IMG/VR virus record: IMGVR_UViG_3300040801_001804
Location: 1 to 40,305 of that record
DNA: 40,305 bases
From: a virus
Strand: one strand, 5' to 3'
In this document: piece after piece, positions 24,096 through 31,791 of the stretch
How positions within the stretch are numbered: the first letter of the stretch is position 1
How the letters are laid out: every line of letters begins with the position of its first letter
Position numbers and translations under genes: made by a program
The notes under the pieces: generated by a model
Database searches by the model: none
Seen by the model: only the letters and a program-made list of their open reading frames with translations
Told to the model about the DNA's origin: nothing

Positions 24096-24966
24096 TTTTA
24101 CTCCTAACTATAAACTTGTTAATTCGACGCAATTGCTCTCTAGTGAAATTATACTCATCAAAGCCACCTTCCACAAAATCAAAAGTTCCTGCATCTATAA
24201 CCATTGGCTTTTTACCTTTTTTAAGAACATTTTTACTATGAAGATCATCTACAAGAATATTTGAACCACCTAGAGCATTTTCTACCTTTCTTGAGAAAAC
24301 ACCTCTTGCGGAATCGTTCATTTTAAATTCGCCGCCCTTTACAATATCCTGAACAATAAACTTACTTTTTGAAGTTTCAACAACGAATGTCTCTGGAGCA
24401 AGCTTCTTCTGATTAAGAGAAATTAGAAACTTTCCAGCCTTTGAGTTATCAGAAAAAGAAACTGATCCCCACTGTTTGTTATACTTGCCCCTTGGAATCT
24501 TTACTGCTTTTCCTTTGGCTTTAATAACAACATTTTCAATACCTTTTCCAAGTATATTCTTATCTTTCTGTAAATCTCTTATTCGCTGATAATACTTGTT
24601 CTTAAAAGAAGCAAGCTCATTAACTTCTTTAATGTTGTATAACTTTGACTTGGGCTTAGTAATCTTTTTTCCGTTAAAACCCTTATAGGTAACAGTGTTC
24701 TTGTCGGCTATCTTGTTAATCTTTTTTGTCAATTTACCTATCAAGCCTTCATATAAACTTATCTGTTTACTTCTAAACTCAGACTCAGGGCCATACTTTT
24801 TAACCTTAGATAACGACTCTCTTACTGCTTGAATTGAACTTATTCGCTTATTGGAAAGATTAGTTCTTGCGCTTGCAGCTTTACGCAATGCCTTACGCCT
24901 AGCTGACTTGTCAAATATGGGAATTAGTCTCTTTCCCTTCCTTATGAATGTTTTTGGCTTTAACAC
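24085..24966 (-). CDS. Tagged protein kinase-like protein 1
   Basis: The 293-residue protein starts with a variant tag (TFIRKGKRLIPI). A kinase-like fold is visible in order: a glycine-loop-like LGKGIENVVIKA (139-150), AVKIP with the candidate ATP Lys K156, a hinge region KFIVQDIVKGGEF, the catalytic loop DLHSKNVL (241-248) and VIDAG (256-260) in place of DFG. The key Lys, Asp, Asn and Asp are all present, as in the kinase domains found in phage polyvalent proteins. The protein could phosphorylate host proteins after injection. It directly follows the portal gene. Confidence 0.7.
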   Translation of the reverse strand: MLKPKTFIRKGKRLIPIFDKSARRKALRKAASARTNLSNKRISSIQAVRESLSKVKKYGPESEFRSKQISLYEGLIGKLTKKINKIADKNTVTYKGFNGKKITKPKSKLYNIKEVNELASFKNKYYQRIRDLQKDKNILGKGIENVVIKAKGKAVKIPRGKYNKQWGSVSFSDNSKAGKFLISLNQKKLAPETFVVETSKSKFIVQDIVKGGEFKMNDSARGVFSRKVENALGGSNILVDDLHSKNVLKKGKKPMVIDAGTFDFVEGGFDEYNFTREQLRRINKFIVRSKNAK

Positions 24967-24977
24967 TCAATTATCCC

Positions 24978-26444
24978 TTAAAAGAACCCAAATCCGCCTA
25001 ACTGTGGCTGATTATTTACCTCAAGAATTTCCTGCTCAATGTCTTCAATGCCAAATTCTTTAGCAAGCCATGTTGTCGCTGTTCTTCTTGATATTAAGTT
25101 TGCCTGTGAGGCTTGTGCTGCTGTTGATACTTTCTGCTGAAGGTCTGCCATGGTCATTGGGAATACTGGCGGCCATGTGAAAACTATATCTAATGACTGA
25201 ACCTTATAGTTTTGTGGTATTTGAAAGCCATTAAATTGCATACCCTGCTTAGCCATAAGAAGAACTGTTGCAATCATCTTCTGCATTAGCTTCATCATGC
25301 TTTTTTCAACATAAGGACGATATTCGTCAATAAGGTCAAGCAGTGGGCCGTGCATAACTTCCATAGCCTTGGCTGACTGAGCTGAGCCAACGATTTTCTC
25401 AGGGTCAAGCATTACAACTCTGGTAATATCTGCAACAAGCTGTCTATAATTCATTCTCTGTTCGCTTGCTACCTGAACGCCACTCATAGAGGTTTCAAGG
25501 TAACTTGCATCGCCATCACGCCCAAGATTCCAAGAAGACATAGAAGATTTAATAAGATTTTCCATCTCATCTGTGTCCATCCCTTTTAAAATTAGCTGTG
25601 GCTCTTGATTATATTTAACTGCTTGATCTGTCTGAGAAAGTGAATAGTTAAATGCGTCAAAAAAGTCTAAGTTTTCATATATTAATGAGCATCCATCAGG
25701 TTTATGAATATCTGTTCCGATCTTAAACCATTCACCCTGAACAAAGCCTAAGTTATGCTGAGCTGTTGCAGAAACTTTAAATTCTGGCTCTGAGCCTTCT
25801 TTGCACTCTGGATTATTGTAAAGAATGTCTTTTTCTTTACCTAGCTCAAGCCTGTACCATTTTTTCTTAGGATTACCCTTTTCGTCTTTGTCTTCAAGGT
25901 CATCAAATACATATTTAATCTCAAGCTTTTCTAGCTCTCCAGTATCGTCAAACTCTGGATAGCAGTAATTAGGATTGTAAATTTCCAGCATTGGAAATCC
26001 GTTAGTTAGTTTAAATCTGGCAAATGCTGAACCATGAGAAGGCAAATATCGTGCAACATCAAGCATTTTGGCTTTCATGTTGGCTTGATTAATAAGCAGT
26101 TTTAATAATTCTTCTGTTAGTGGGTCTTGCGCAATGTTAAGTGAAGGAAATACTCTAGGCCCAAGAAGTTTTGATCCAACTGTATCCTGAATACGCTTAG
26201 GAAGATTATATATAATAAGAGGCTTACGCTTACGAATAGGAAAAGGATTCCCAGCACCGTCTGTAGCATCCCAAGCAACATGATTGTCATACTGGCATGA
26301 CTTTAGGTATTTATCTACTTTGTCTAAGTCATCCCGTCTATTGGATTTTTTCTTATCATTATAAGCTGGTGAAATATTTCCAAGCTGTTGTGAAGCCCTT
26401 CTCTTATTTCTCGATAGCTTAAAAACCCCGTCAAAGTAAGGCAT
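24978..26444 (-). CDS. Portal protein
   Basis: The 488-residue protein directly follows the large terminase. It has the SPP1/gp6-like portal pattern: ARYLPSHGSAFARFKLTNGFP, then a wing with LEIYNPNYCYPEFDDTG, a central stem region (NLDFFDAFNYSLSQTDQAV) and a C-terminal helix set with YVEKSMMKLMQKMI. It would form the dodecameric ring at the vertex that takes up DNA and joins to the connector. Length and gene order fit. Confidence 0.85.
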   Translation of the reverse strand: MPYFDGVFKLSRNKRRASQQLGNISPAYNDKKKSNRRDDLDKVDKYLKSCQYDNHVAWDATDGAGNPFPIRKRKPLIIYNLPKRIQDTVGSKLLGPRVFPSLNIAQDPLTEELLKLLINQANMKAKMLDVARYLPSHGSAFARFKLTNGFPMLEIYNPNYCYPEFDDTGELEKLEIKYVFDDLEDKDEKGNPKKKWYRLELGKEKDILYNNPECKEGSEPEFKVSATAQHNLGFVQGEWFKIGTDIHKPDGCSLIYENLDFFDAFNYSLSQTDQAVKYNQEPQLILKGMDTDEMENLIKSSMSSWNLGRDGDASYLETSMSGVQVASEQRMNYRQLVADITRVVMLDPEKIVGSAQSAKAMEVMHGPLLDLIDEYRPYVEKSMMKLMQKMIATVLLMAKQGMQFNGFQIPQNYKVQSLDIVFTWPPVFPMTMADLQQKVSTAAQASQANLISRRTATTWLAKEFGIEDIEQEILEVNNQPQLGGFGFF

Positions 26445-26447
26445 ATA

Positions 26448-28127
26448 TTATCTCCCGACCATTGCATTTAGTCCTGTTATCGCCCCTTTATCATATCGAC
26501 CATTTACAAGATTCCATAGCATTTCTGTTGCGTCTGGTGCATCGTCGTGGTCTTCCTTCGGGAATCCATCGAACTGTGTAAAATATTCTTCTGATAAAGT
26601 TTCATTAAATAAAATCCAACCATGAGAAATTTTCGGCTCTAGTGTATGAATCCTTTTGATCTTATTCTCGGTGTTTATAATATCATAAAAGGGTATCTTA
26701 ATCTTTTTCTTGAGCCTCTTCTCTCTTTGCTTACGTTCTTCTAATATATTAGGCAATAAGAGGTTTCTATACAAGTTAGTCTCAACAGCAAACTTTTCGT
26801 ACTCATATTGCTCATGTAGGTCAAAAATTCGCTGAATATAGTCTGTTGGTGGCATACGCTTAACAACATCATTTACAACAAATAAACGCCCCATACTATC
26901 AGTGTAACCTGTAATTAATGCTGTGTAGTCACCTTTTTTGTTTCTTTTGGCTGGCTGCTGTCCAGTAGAAGGGTCAATGACTCCGTATGCTCTTAGCTCT
27001 TTCCAGCTTATTGTTACGCCTGATTTCTTAATATATAGCCCGTCTTTAGTCTCTCTAAAGTAGTGAAATTGCTCACGATCAAACAAACACTCTTCATCTG
27101 AGATAGGTTTATTCATCTTCTCTTTATAAAATGATCTTCTGCCCGTTTCGATCAATTCCTTCATCAAGTAGTAGTAAGGCTCTTTGTCTGGCCATAAAAC
27201 TGCTGCGCCCTTGTCCATTTCTTCTTTGTTGGATAGATAAAATTGCTCAGCCTTTTCCTGTCTGTTCTCATCGTCTAAATTGGTATAAATGGCTTTCCAA
27301 TCTGCCCATAATTCCTGATTTTCAGCCCACGACTTTACTGCTTGATAGGATTTTGACTCGTATGAAGGATTTTTGCTTGTTTTTACCAATAAGGCTTTTG
27401 GGTGAAGAACTGTTCCGATAAATTCAATATTTGTCTTTGTGTTACCAATTTTGGTCACTACGTCATTATACCAATCCTCGAAGCCATCTCGTATAGCCTC
27501 GTTATAAACTTTTGTGCTGTGTTCAATATCATCAAGAACAATTTTCGATGGACGATACGCCCCAAACCGAATCCCTCTAATTTCCGTACCCGAACCAAGC
27601 GCAATAAAACGGCATTGATGCTCTTCGCAAGATGCAATAAAATCAGTTTCTCCTGCCTTCTTATTAAGAAAGCCAATACCATAAAAATTGATAAGCTCAT
27701 CGTTACTAAGTAGTTCAGCTCGAATATCCTTAAGCTTTTGCTTTGCCTGTGGCTCGGTGTTGGAGATAATGACAATGAATCTCTCCAGTTTGTAGCAAAG
27801 GTCATGAATCGGCTTAACGAAAGCTGAAATTGTTGATTTAGCATAACCTCTAGGCGCAATCCGCAAACGGCGAACTGATCGCTCATCGAATCTATACGCT
27901 TTGAATAAGTCCTTATGAAAATCATTGAAGCTTTCTGTGGCATAGTGCGGAAAAAACATAGAAGTGAAAAGCTCAACGTCTGAACCCATACGATAATATA
28001 ACAGGTTATCCAATGCAGCTTGCGCATCCTTACTCCCTGTCTTCAACTGCTCCAGCAAGCCTTGATAACATTCCTGAAATTCTGTCGTAGTGAGATTCCC
28101 TATTTCGCTTAGGTGGCTCTTGTTCAT
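26448..28127 (-). CDS. terL: Terminase large subunit
   Basis: The 559-residue protein has the ATPase and nuclease parts of large terminases. Walker A is RIAPRGYAKST (near residues 90-100). Walker B is KIVLDDIEHST (near 195-205). The RNase H-like nuclease has AYGVIDPSTGQQ with the first Asp near residue 390, and the acidic C-terminal motif DHDDAPDATEMLW. It would pump and cut DNA. The 5' end overlaps the small subunit by about 100 bases. ATG 28127 is used (TTG 28130 is adjacent); a later start is possible. Confidence 0.92.
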   Translation of the reverse strand: MNKSHLSEIGNLTTTEFQECYQGLLEQLKTGSKDAQAALDNLLYYRMGSDVELFTSMFFPHYATESFNDFHKDLFKAYRFDERSVRRLRIAPRGYAKSTISAFVKPIHDLCYKLERFIVIISNTEPQAKQKLKDIRAELLSNDELINFYGIGFLNKKAGETDFIASCEEHQCRFIALGSGTEIRGIRFGAYRPSKIVLDDIEHSTKVYNEAIRDGFEDWYNDVVTKIGNTKTNIEFIGTVLHPKALLVKTSKNPSYESKSYQAVKSWAENQELWADWKAIYTNLDDENRQEKAEQFYLSNKEEMDKGAAVLWPDKEPYYYLMKELIETGRRSFYKEKMNKPISDEECLFDREQFHYFRETKDGLYIKKSGVTISWKELRAYGVIDPSTGQQPAKRNKKGDYTALITGYTDSMGRLFVVNDVVKRMPPTDYIQRIFDLHEQYEYEKFAVETNLYRNLLLPNILEERKQREKRLKKKIKIPFYDIINTENKIKRIHTLEPKISHGWILFNETLSEEYFTQFDGFPKEDHDDAPDATEMLWNLVNGRYDKGAITGLNAMVGR

Positions 28128-28620
28128 CAAACATACCTATGTGTTTTGCTATTAATTCTAGTGCTTTCATTTTGTTGTGCATCTTAATGCCTATTGCTGT
28201 CCCACCTTCGCCTTTTGTTTCCTTTATGGATTCTATCGCTCCAGTGTTAAAAGCATATTCGCTAGGACGCATATAAATGCCCCCTGCATCCCATGAGGCA
28301 AAATCCCTCAAGTCACTAAAGGCAACCTTGTTAAGCTCTTCTAAGACTCTCTCAGCAGTCGTGGCAGCCTTCTCCTTACGCTTTTCAAAATGTTCCTTAA
28401 TATATACTGATATAATAGGGTGGCGCAGTAAATCATTTCCTGTTGTTGTTGCTGATGCTTTACTGTATCCAGCTCTTATTGCTGCCTGAGTAGCGTTAAA
28501 ATCTCTTAAGTATTCAAGTATGAAAAGCTGTTGCTTTGCGGTTAGGTCATCTTGAGTAAGGTCTTTCTGCTTAGGCTTTCTTGTTTTTTTCTTTACTTTC
28601 TTTTTCTTGTCTTGCGTCAT
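28030..28620 (-). CDS. terS: Terminase small subunit (Terminase_2 type)
   Basis: The 196-residue protein has a Lys-rich leader and then the family's DNA-binding domain: LTAKQQLFILEYLRDFNATQAAIRAGYSKASAT, followed by LLRHPIISVYIKEHF. This helix-turn-helix pattern binds the packaging site and recruits the large subunit. A middle helix set (RVLEELNKVAFSDLRDF) and an acidic end follow. It is the first gene of the late block, with a candidate extended -10 promoter about 40 bases upstream. Confidence 0.88.
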   Translation of the reverse strand: MTQDKKKKVKKKTRKPKQKDLTQDDLTAKQQLFILEYLRDFNATQAAIRAGYSKASATTTGNDLLRHPIISVYIKEHFEKRKEKAATTAERVLEELNKVAFSDLRDFASWDAGGIYMRPSEYAFNTGAIESIKETKGEGGTAIGIKMHNKMKALELIAKHIGMFDEQEPPKRNRESHYDRISGMLSRLAGAVEDRE

Positions 28621-28660
28621 AAAAATACCTGATTTTTACAGTTAGAATCTATCTTATTAC

Positions 28661-28669
28661 ATAATAGCA
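28661..28669 (-). promoter_or_regulatory. Candidate late promoter (extended -10)
   Basis: The minus strand reads TGCTATTAT, an extended -10 (TGn + TATTAT). No good -35 is seen 17 bases upstream. It lies in the only gap before the late block, about 41 bases ahead of terS. The core GTGCTA is shared with the candidate at 30351-30359. A TTACATAA sequence as in the operator arms overlaps it, but that 8-mer is expected several times by chance. Confidence 0.4.
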
Positions 28670-28708
28670 CAATACTAATTACTTCCAGAACTCTTCAGAA
28701 ACAATGCG

Positions 28709-28930
28709 TTAATAGCATAAGTCTTTGATAGCCTCTAAGCAATGTGCATACTCAATGTATTGAGATTGATTAAACAGTATCTTGAAATTATCCCATCGTT
28801 CCTCTTCCATATAATAAACAAACTCTCCTTTTCCTCTGGAAAGCTTTTTTACTTCTGCTGGGTGAACTTTGTTTAATCGCAAGAAAGCGCAAAATTTGAT
28901 GTTTTTTGTTCTGTGTTCTTTTTCTTCCAT
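28709..28930 (-). CDS. Small protein of unknown function
   Basis: The 73-residue protein is the last gene of the leftward early operon. It is charged and helical: FCAFLRLNKVHPAEVKKLSRG, then MEEERWDNFKILFNQSQYIEYAHCLEAIKDL. AGGATAAGAT precedes the ATG. I recognise no family and see no metal-binding or catalytic motif. Confidence 0.6.
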   Translation of the reverse strand: MEEKEHRTKNIKFCAFLRLNKVHPAEVKKLSRGKGEFVYYMEEERWDNFKILFNQSQYIEYAHCLEAIKDLCY

Positions 28931-29013
28931 ATCTTATCCTGTATCGTAATTAACTTTAAATGAGGCTTCTAACGTCCATGTCCGAAGCCCCAAACACACA
29001 CACAACGCCATGA

Positions 29014-29051
29014 AGGGTTGCTATTGTCTTTATTATGCTTATAGCAATCCT
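29014..29051. repeat. Inverted repeat between early genes
   Basis: AGGGTTGCTAT (29014-29024) and ATAGCAATCCT (29041-29051) form an 11-bp stem with one G-U pair as plus-strand RNA (an A-C mismatch on the minus strand) and a 16-base loop. No T-run follows on either strand, so it is not an intrinsic terminator. It lies in the 127-base gap between the metallopeptidase-like gene and the small 28709-28930 gene. The remainder of that gap holds nothing I can name. It could be a processing site or an mRNA stabiliser. Confidence 0.6.
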
Positions 29052-29057
29052 TAATGT

Positions 29058-29363
29058 CTATTTATGAAAATTTACGGCCATTGCTCTTCCTATCTGATCG
29101 GCAATGATTTCTTCTGTTTCTGGGCTTACAATTTGATTTAACGCACCATGATTAAATATAGCGTGGATCATTTCATGGACTAAAGTTTCATAATAAAACA
29201 ATTTATCATCAATTTCTTTGCATATAACAATGTGATCTTTTGACCTGTCGTAATAACCAGCAATTCCGTCTGGTACTTTTTTATGAAGAACTTTTACTCT
29301 ATGACCAAATATTTTAACTGAAGTAGGCTTCTTAAATTTAGCCTTCGTGGATTTTGTTGCCAT
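29058..29363 (-). CDS. Zincin-like metallopeptidase domain protein (HExxH)
   Basis: The 101-residue protein (ATG 29363, with an AAGGG site; an ATG at 29378 has no good site) has LVHEMIHAIFNHG with HEMIH at residues 63-67, and EEIIADQIGRAM about 17 residues later as a candidate third ligand. The pattern resembles the SprT-like or ImmA/IrrE-like small zincins common in phages. Targets are unknown; anti-repressor cleavage is one known role in the latter family. It overlaps the metallophosphatase gene by 26 bases. Confidence 0.7.
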   Translation of the reverse strand: MATKSTKAKFKKPTSVKIFGHRVKVLHKKVPDGIAGYYDRSKDHIVICKEIDDKLFYYETLVHEMIHAIFNHGALNQIVSPETEEIIADQIGRAMAVNFHK

Positions 29364-30129
29364 ATACTGCCCTTCCATTCTTTATGTTAATAAAGTCAAT
29401 TATGTAATCATGAGGGTCATCGCTAAACTGATAAACTATTCCAAAACCTTGCGCCCAATCGTCAGTGTCCATATATGAAAAAACTTCTGAATTAAAATCT
29501 ATTAAGCATCCAAGTGAGAGACATTCTATATATTTTCCATCGCCTCTTTTTCTTATTACTCTTTGAACTCTATGAGTATCGCCGTTTACTAACGAGATAT
29601 GTTTTTTATCCATATTTGCATGAGCTATGTTTTTTCCGCCGCTATAGGGTCTATGCCTTGCGTAAAGTTCGCAATCTAATATCCTGTGAAGTTGACCTGT
29701 TCCGCCTTTGTTTCCACGACTAAACTTAACCCAATCATAACCACGCTCATCAATCTTAAGCTTGTCTCTTAAATAACCTTCCTCAAACAGCTCTGGGCAA
29801 TTTTTCATCATATATCTTTGAGCTCTCTGCTCATGGTTGCCTTCAATATAGACTTTCTTCTTAGCACCAAGAGAATCAAATCTATCTAGTAATTTGTGGC
29901 ATTGATATATTTCGTCTTTGATTGTTTCTTTAACTGATGCCATGTCAGGCAGCTTAGGGTGCAATCCAAAACCAAATGCATCAGCAAGATCACCAAGTAT
30001 GCAAAGCTCGTCTACTGGTCTTCCGATTGACTTTTGAAGGTCTTCTATCACAGAAAACATTGCGTTAGTTGCCTTAACATCATGGTATGGGCAATGAAGG
30101 TCAGGGACGAGAATTGCTATCTTGGTCAT
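29338..30129 (-). CDS. Calcineurin-like metallophosphatase
   Basis: The 263-residue protein has the metallophosphatase motifs in order: VPDLHCPYHD (D-x-H), CILGDLAD (G-D), YIEGNHEQR (G-N-H-E), IAHAN, and NGDTHR, where G-H-[ST]-H is normal. The first His of that last motif is replaced by Asp. Such enzymes hydrolyse phosphodiesters or phosphomonoesters with two metals. Phage members may act on nucleic acids or nucleotides; the substrate is unknown here. Confidence 0.82.
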   Translation of the reverse strand: MTKIAILVPDLHCPYHDVKATNAMFSVIEDLQKSIGRPVDELCILGDLADAFGFGLHPKLPDMASVKETIKDEIYQCHKLLDRFDSLGAKKKVYIEGNHEQRAQRYMMKNCPELFEEGYLRDKLKIDERGYDWVKFSRGNKGGTGQLHRILDCELYARHRPYSGGKNIAHANMDKKHISLVNGDTHRVQRVIRKRGDGKYIECLSLGCLIDFNSEVFSYMDTDDWAQGFGIVYQFSDDPHDYIIDFINIKNGRAVYGNKIHEG

Positions 30130-30320
30130 AGTGACCTAGTGCTGCTTTTCTCTTCTTCTTCCTGTTCTTTTAATTCTTCTGGCTCAAGCTGGGCATATTT
30201 TTCTATAATGCGCTTAAGGTTTTTAGATAATGTATTATAAGAAGTGCAGTAGTGAGTTTCATCCAGAGCTTCGCAAGTTAGCTTAGTTCCTGAAGTTCCA
30301 AGATTGATTTTTATTTCCAT
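30126..30320 (-). CDS. Small acidic protein of unknown function
   Basis: The 64-residue protein has a beta-like N-terminus (MEIKINLGTSGTKLTCEAL), a helix with SKNLKRIIEKYAQLEPEE and a glutamate-rich end (LKEQEEEEKSS). It overlaps the metallophosphatase start by four bases. A candidate extended -10 promoter lies about 31 bases upstream. I recognise no family; partner binding is a guess. Confidence 0.6.
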   Translation of the reverse strand: MEIKINLGTSGTKLTCEALDETHYCTSYNTLSKNLKRIIEKYAQLEPEELKEQEEEEKSSTRSL

Positions 30321-30350
30321 ATAAAATATCCTCTTAGTAAGTGTTAATAA

Positions 30351-30359
30351 ATTGTAGCA
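30351..30359 (-). promoter_or_regulatory. Candidate promoter (extended -10)
   Basis: The minus strand reads TGCTACAAT, an extended -10 with 5 of 6 matches to TATAAT. It lies in a 99-base gap without genes, upstream of the 30126-30320 gene. It shares GTGCTA with the late-promoter candidate. The -35 region is poor. It would start a transcript for the last genes of the early block. Confidence 0.45.
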
Positions 30360-30419
30360 CGAATCTGAGGCTCATTGGTTGCCGTTGCTAGTCAAGCAAA
30401 TCTATGGCTTACCCTATTA

Positions 30420-30842
30420 TTATTCAATACCACGCCCATATAGAGCCTCTTCTATTACCCTTGCGCAACTAAAGGCATAAGCAAAAAAAGGCGTTGAAAA
30501 GCTTATATTAAGTTCAAACGTCATACCATTGCTCTTAGTAATCGCTGGAACATATTTATATTGATTTTTATGTATGTGATATTTATTAAAAAAACATATA
30601 TGACCAGTTTGATCCATTATATACTTTGCGGCTAAATTTAATGACTGCATTGACCTTGTAAACCAAGGCAGCAAATATGGGTCTTTTGTTATCATTTGAT
30701 TTTTTGATGATACTTTTGCGCCAACATAATCTGCTATTAATTGGTTAATCTCCAATATAGTCTGATAATCCAGCTCCGTTGTCCTTTTCCCAGCAATAAC
30801 ACTCTTCCTCTGTTTTGTTGGAATAACTGTTAATCTCGTCAT
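30420..30842 (-). CDS. Phage protein, possible ABA-sandwich (DUF2591-like) fold
   Basis: The 140-residue protein has a layout similar to small phage proteins with a DUF2591-like/ABA sandwich: a DPYLLPWFTRSMQSLNLAAKYI helix, two strands and a final helix (PFFAYAFSCARVIEEALYGRG). The ATG overlaps the 3' part of the membrane-protein gene by 98 bases, so the N-terminal 33 residues could be unused. The family link is tentative and unverified. Confidence 0.55.
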   Translation of the reverse strand: MTRLTVIPTKQRKSVIAGKRTTELDYQTILEINQLIADYVGAKVSSKNQMITKDPYLLPWFTRSMQSLNLAAKYIMDQTGHICFFNKYHIHKNQYKYVPAITKSNGMTFELNISFSTPFFAYAFSCARVIEEALYGRGIE

Positions 30843-30960
30843 AATTTATGCCTTCATACGGGTCTATAACAATCTCTAGGGCTACAACAGCCTGAACTAA
30901 TGAAAGCATAAACAATAAACCTGATAATAATAAAACTGCATAAATTCTTAGATTTTCCAT
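30745..30960 (-). CDS. Small membrane or secreted protein
   Basis: The 71-residue protein starts MENLRIYAVLLLSGLLFMLS with a hydrophobic helix at about 5-28 and a V-V-A-L-E boundary, which reads as a signal anchor or a signal peptide. The acidic remainder has a C-Y-C motif (EEECYCWEKD). It overlaps the upstream gene by 13 bases and the next gene by 98. It may sit in the host inner membrane or periplasm, perhaps in superinfection control. No family recognised. Confidence 0.5.
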   Translation of the reverse strand: MENLRIYAVLLLSGLLFMLSLVQAVVALEIVIDPYEGINYDEINSYSNKTEEECYCWEKDNGAGLSDYIGD

Positions 30961-31580
30961 ATCCCTGAATAGTATCTCATAGGGTGCTTGGGATTTTTAA
31001 AATAAATCGAATAAACTTGGTGCATTGGGTATTTTCCGAACTTATTCACAAGTATTTTATTCAACAATTCCCATGTAGATACTAAATCAGCAGCTCTGCA
31101 TCTCAGATATGAAAGCTTCTTTCCATCAGTATGAATAAACTTAACGCCATTCCTCGTCTTATGCGTTCTAAGGCATGAAATAAACATGGCTATAAATAAT
31201 GGTAAATAACCAATCATAGCCGCAAAACCGCCCTTAAGGACTAACCAGAAGGCTATATCTCTTGGGTGAAGGTATTGCCTCCACATTTTCCAAGTCATTT
31301 TAGGACTAATGCCCAATAAATAACAAATAGCCAAGTAAGCAGTTGTATTGTCGTGAGAATAATTTCTATCGTTGCCAGATTCATAATGAGAAGCCGCCTT
31401 TGGTAAATATTTATAAAATTGCTCATCAAGGTAAGCAGCTTCGGCCAAGAACAATATGCCGTTTTCGCTGTCCACCACTTCAGGATTAAGATGAAGGTAT
31501 CCCGTTTCTGGCTCTATCCAGCTTGAATAATCTTTGTTTGAATTATCTTGAAAATACTTCTCAAGCTCCCAATCATTCAT
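30948..31580 (-). CDS. Phage protein of unknown function with a hydrophobic segment
   Basis: The 210-residue protein has a soluble N-terminal part (TGYLHLNPEVVDSENGILFL), a region with KMWRQYLHPRDIAFWLVLKGG and a hydrophobic stretch GYLPLFIAMFISCL near residues 122-137, then DGKKLSYLRCRAADL. The H-P-R-D segment and the hydrophobic stretch recur in uncharacterised phage proteins from memory; I cannot name a family. It overlaps the DUF3310 gene by eight bases. Confidence 0.6.
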   Translation of the reverse strand: MNDWELEKYFQDNSNKDYSSWIEPETGYLHLNPEVVDSENGILFLAEAAYLDEQFYKYLPKAASHYESGNDRNYSHDNTTAYLAICYLLGISPKMTWKMWRQYLHPRDIAFWLVLKGGFAAMIGYLPLFIAMFISCLRTHKTRNGVKFIHTDGKKLSYLRCRAADLVSTWELLNKILVNKFGKYPMHQVYSIYFKNPKHPMRYYSGIWKI

Positions 31581-31791
31581 TTCTTATCCCGTATTCCAAT
31601 TCCATTAAAAGCTCTGCATAATGAATAACCTTTTTTAAGTCCTCAACGCCATTTTTATTCTTATAACGGCAAGCATACTTAATTATATTCCCCTGACAAA
31701 AATTCAAATTATTTTTATGTGTAAACTCAATCGGTTGTATTTCCATATCCTTGTAATGGTTTCCGCCTTCTTGTTTGTCTAATGCGCTCAT
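31573..31791 (-). CDS. DUF3310 family protein
   Basis: The 72-residue protein has the DUF3310 (SaV-like) pattern: GGNHYKDMEIQPIEF, FCQGNIIKYACRYKNKNGVEDLKKVIHYAELL. This is one of the most widespread small phage families, with no proven function; some members are annotated as nucleotide kinase-like without evidence. The full domain is present. It overlaps the next gene by four bases. Confidence 0.88.
   Translation of the reverse strand: MSALDKQEGGNHYKDMEIQPIEFTHKNNLNFCQGNIIKYACRYKNKNGVEDLKKVIHYAELLMELEYGIRNE

Noticed and set aside
23708-24241. 177-codon rightward frame opposite the tagged and kinase-like genes
   Set aside because: It is antisense to two supported genes, has no ribosome site, and is Leu/Phe/Ser-rich because the other strand codes for Lys-rich proteins.
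27458-28027. 189-codon leftward frame inside the large terminase, with a good ribosome site
   Set aside because: It lies fully inside the terminase frame, which has Walker A, Walker B and nuclease motifs. The protein is rich in Leu, Cys and Arg without domain signs, as expected of a shadow frame.
28657-28664. TTACATAA near the late promoter, matching the operator arms
   Set aside because: For this composition several copies of the 8-mer are expected by chance, and the inner GTATTAC element is missing.
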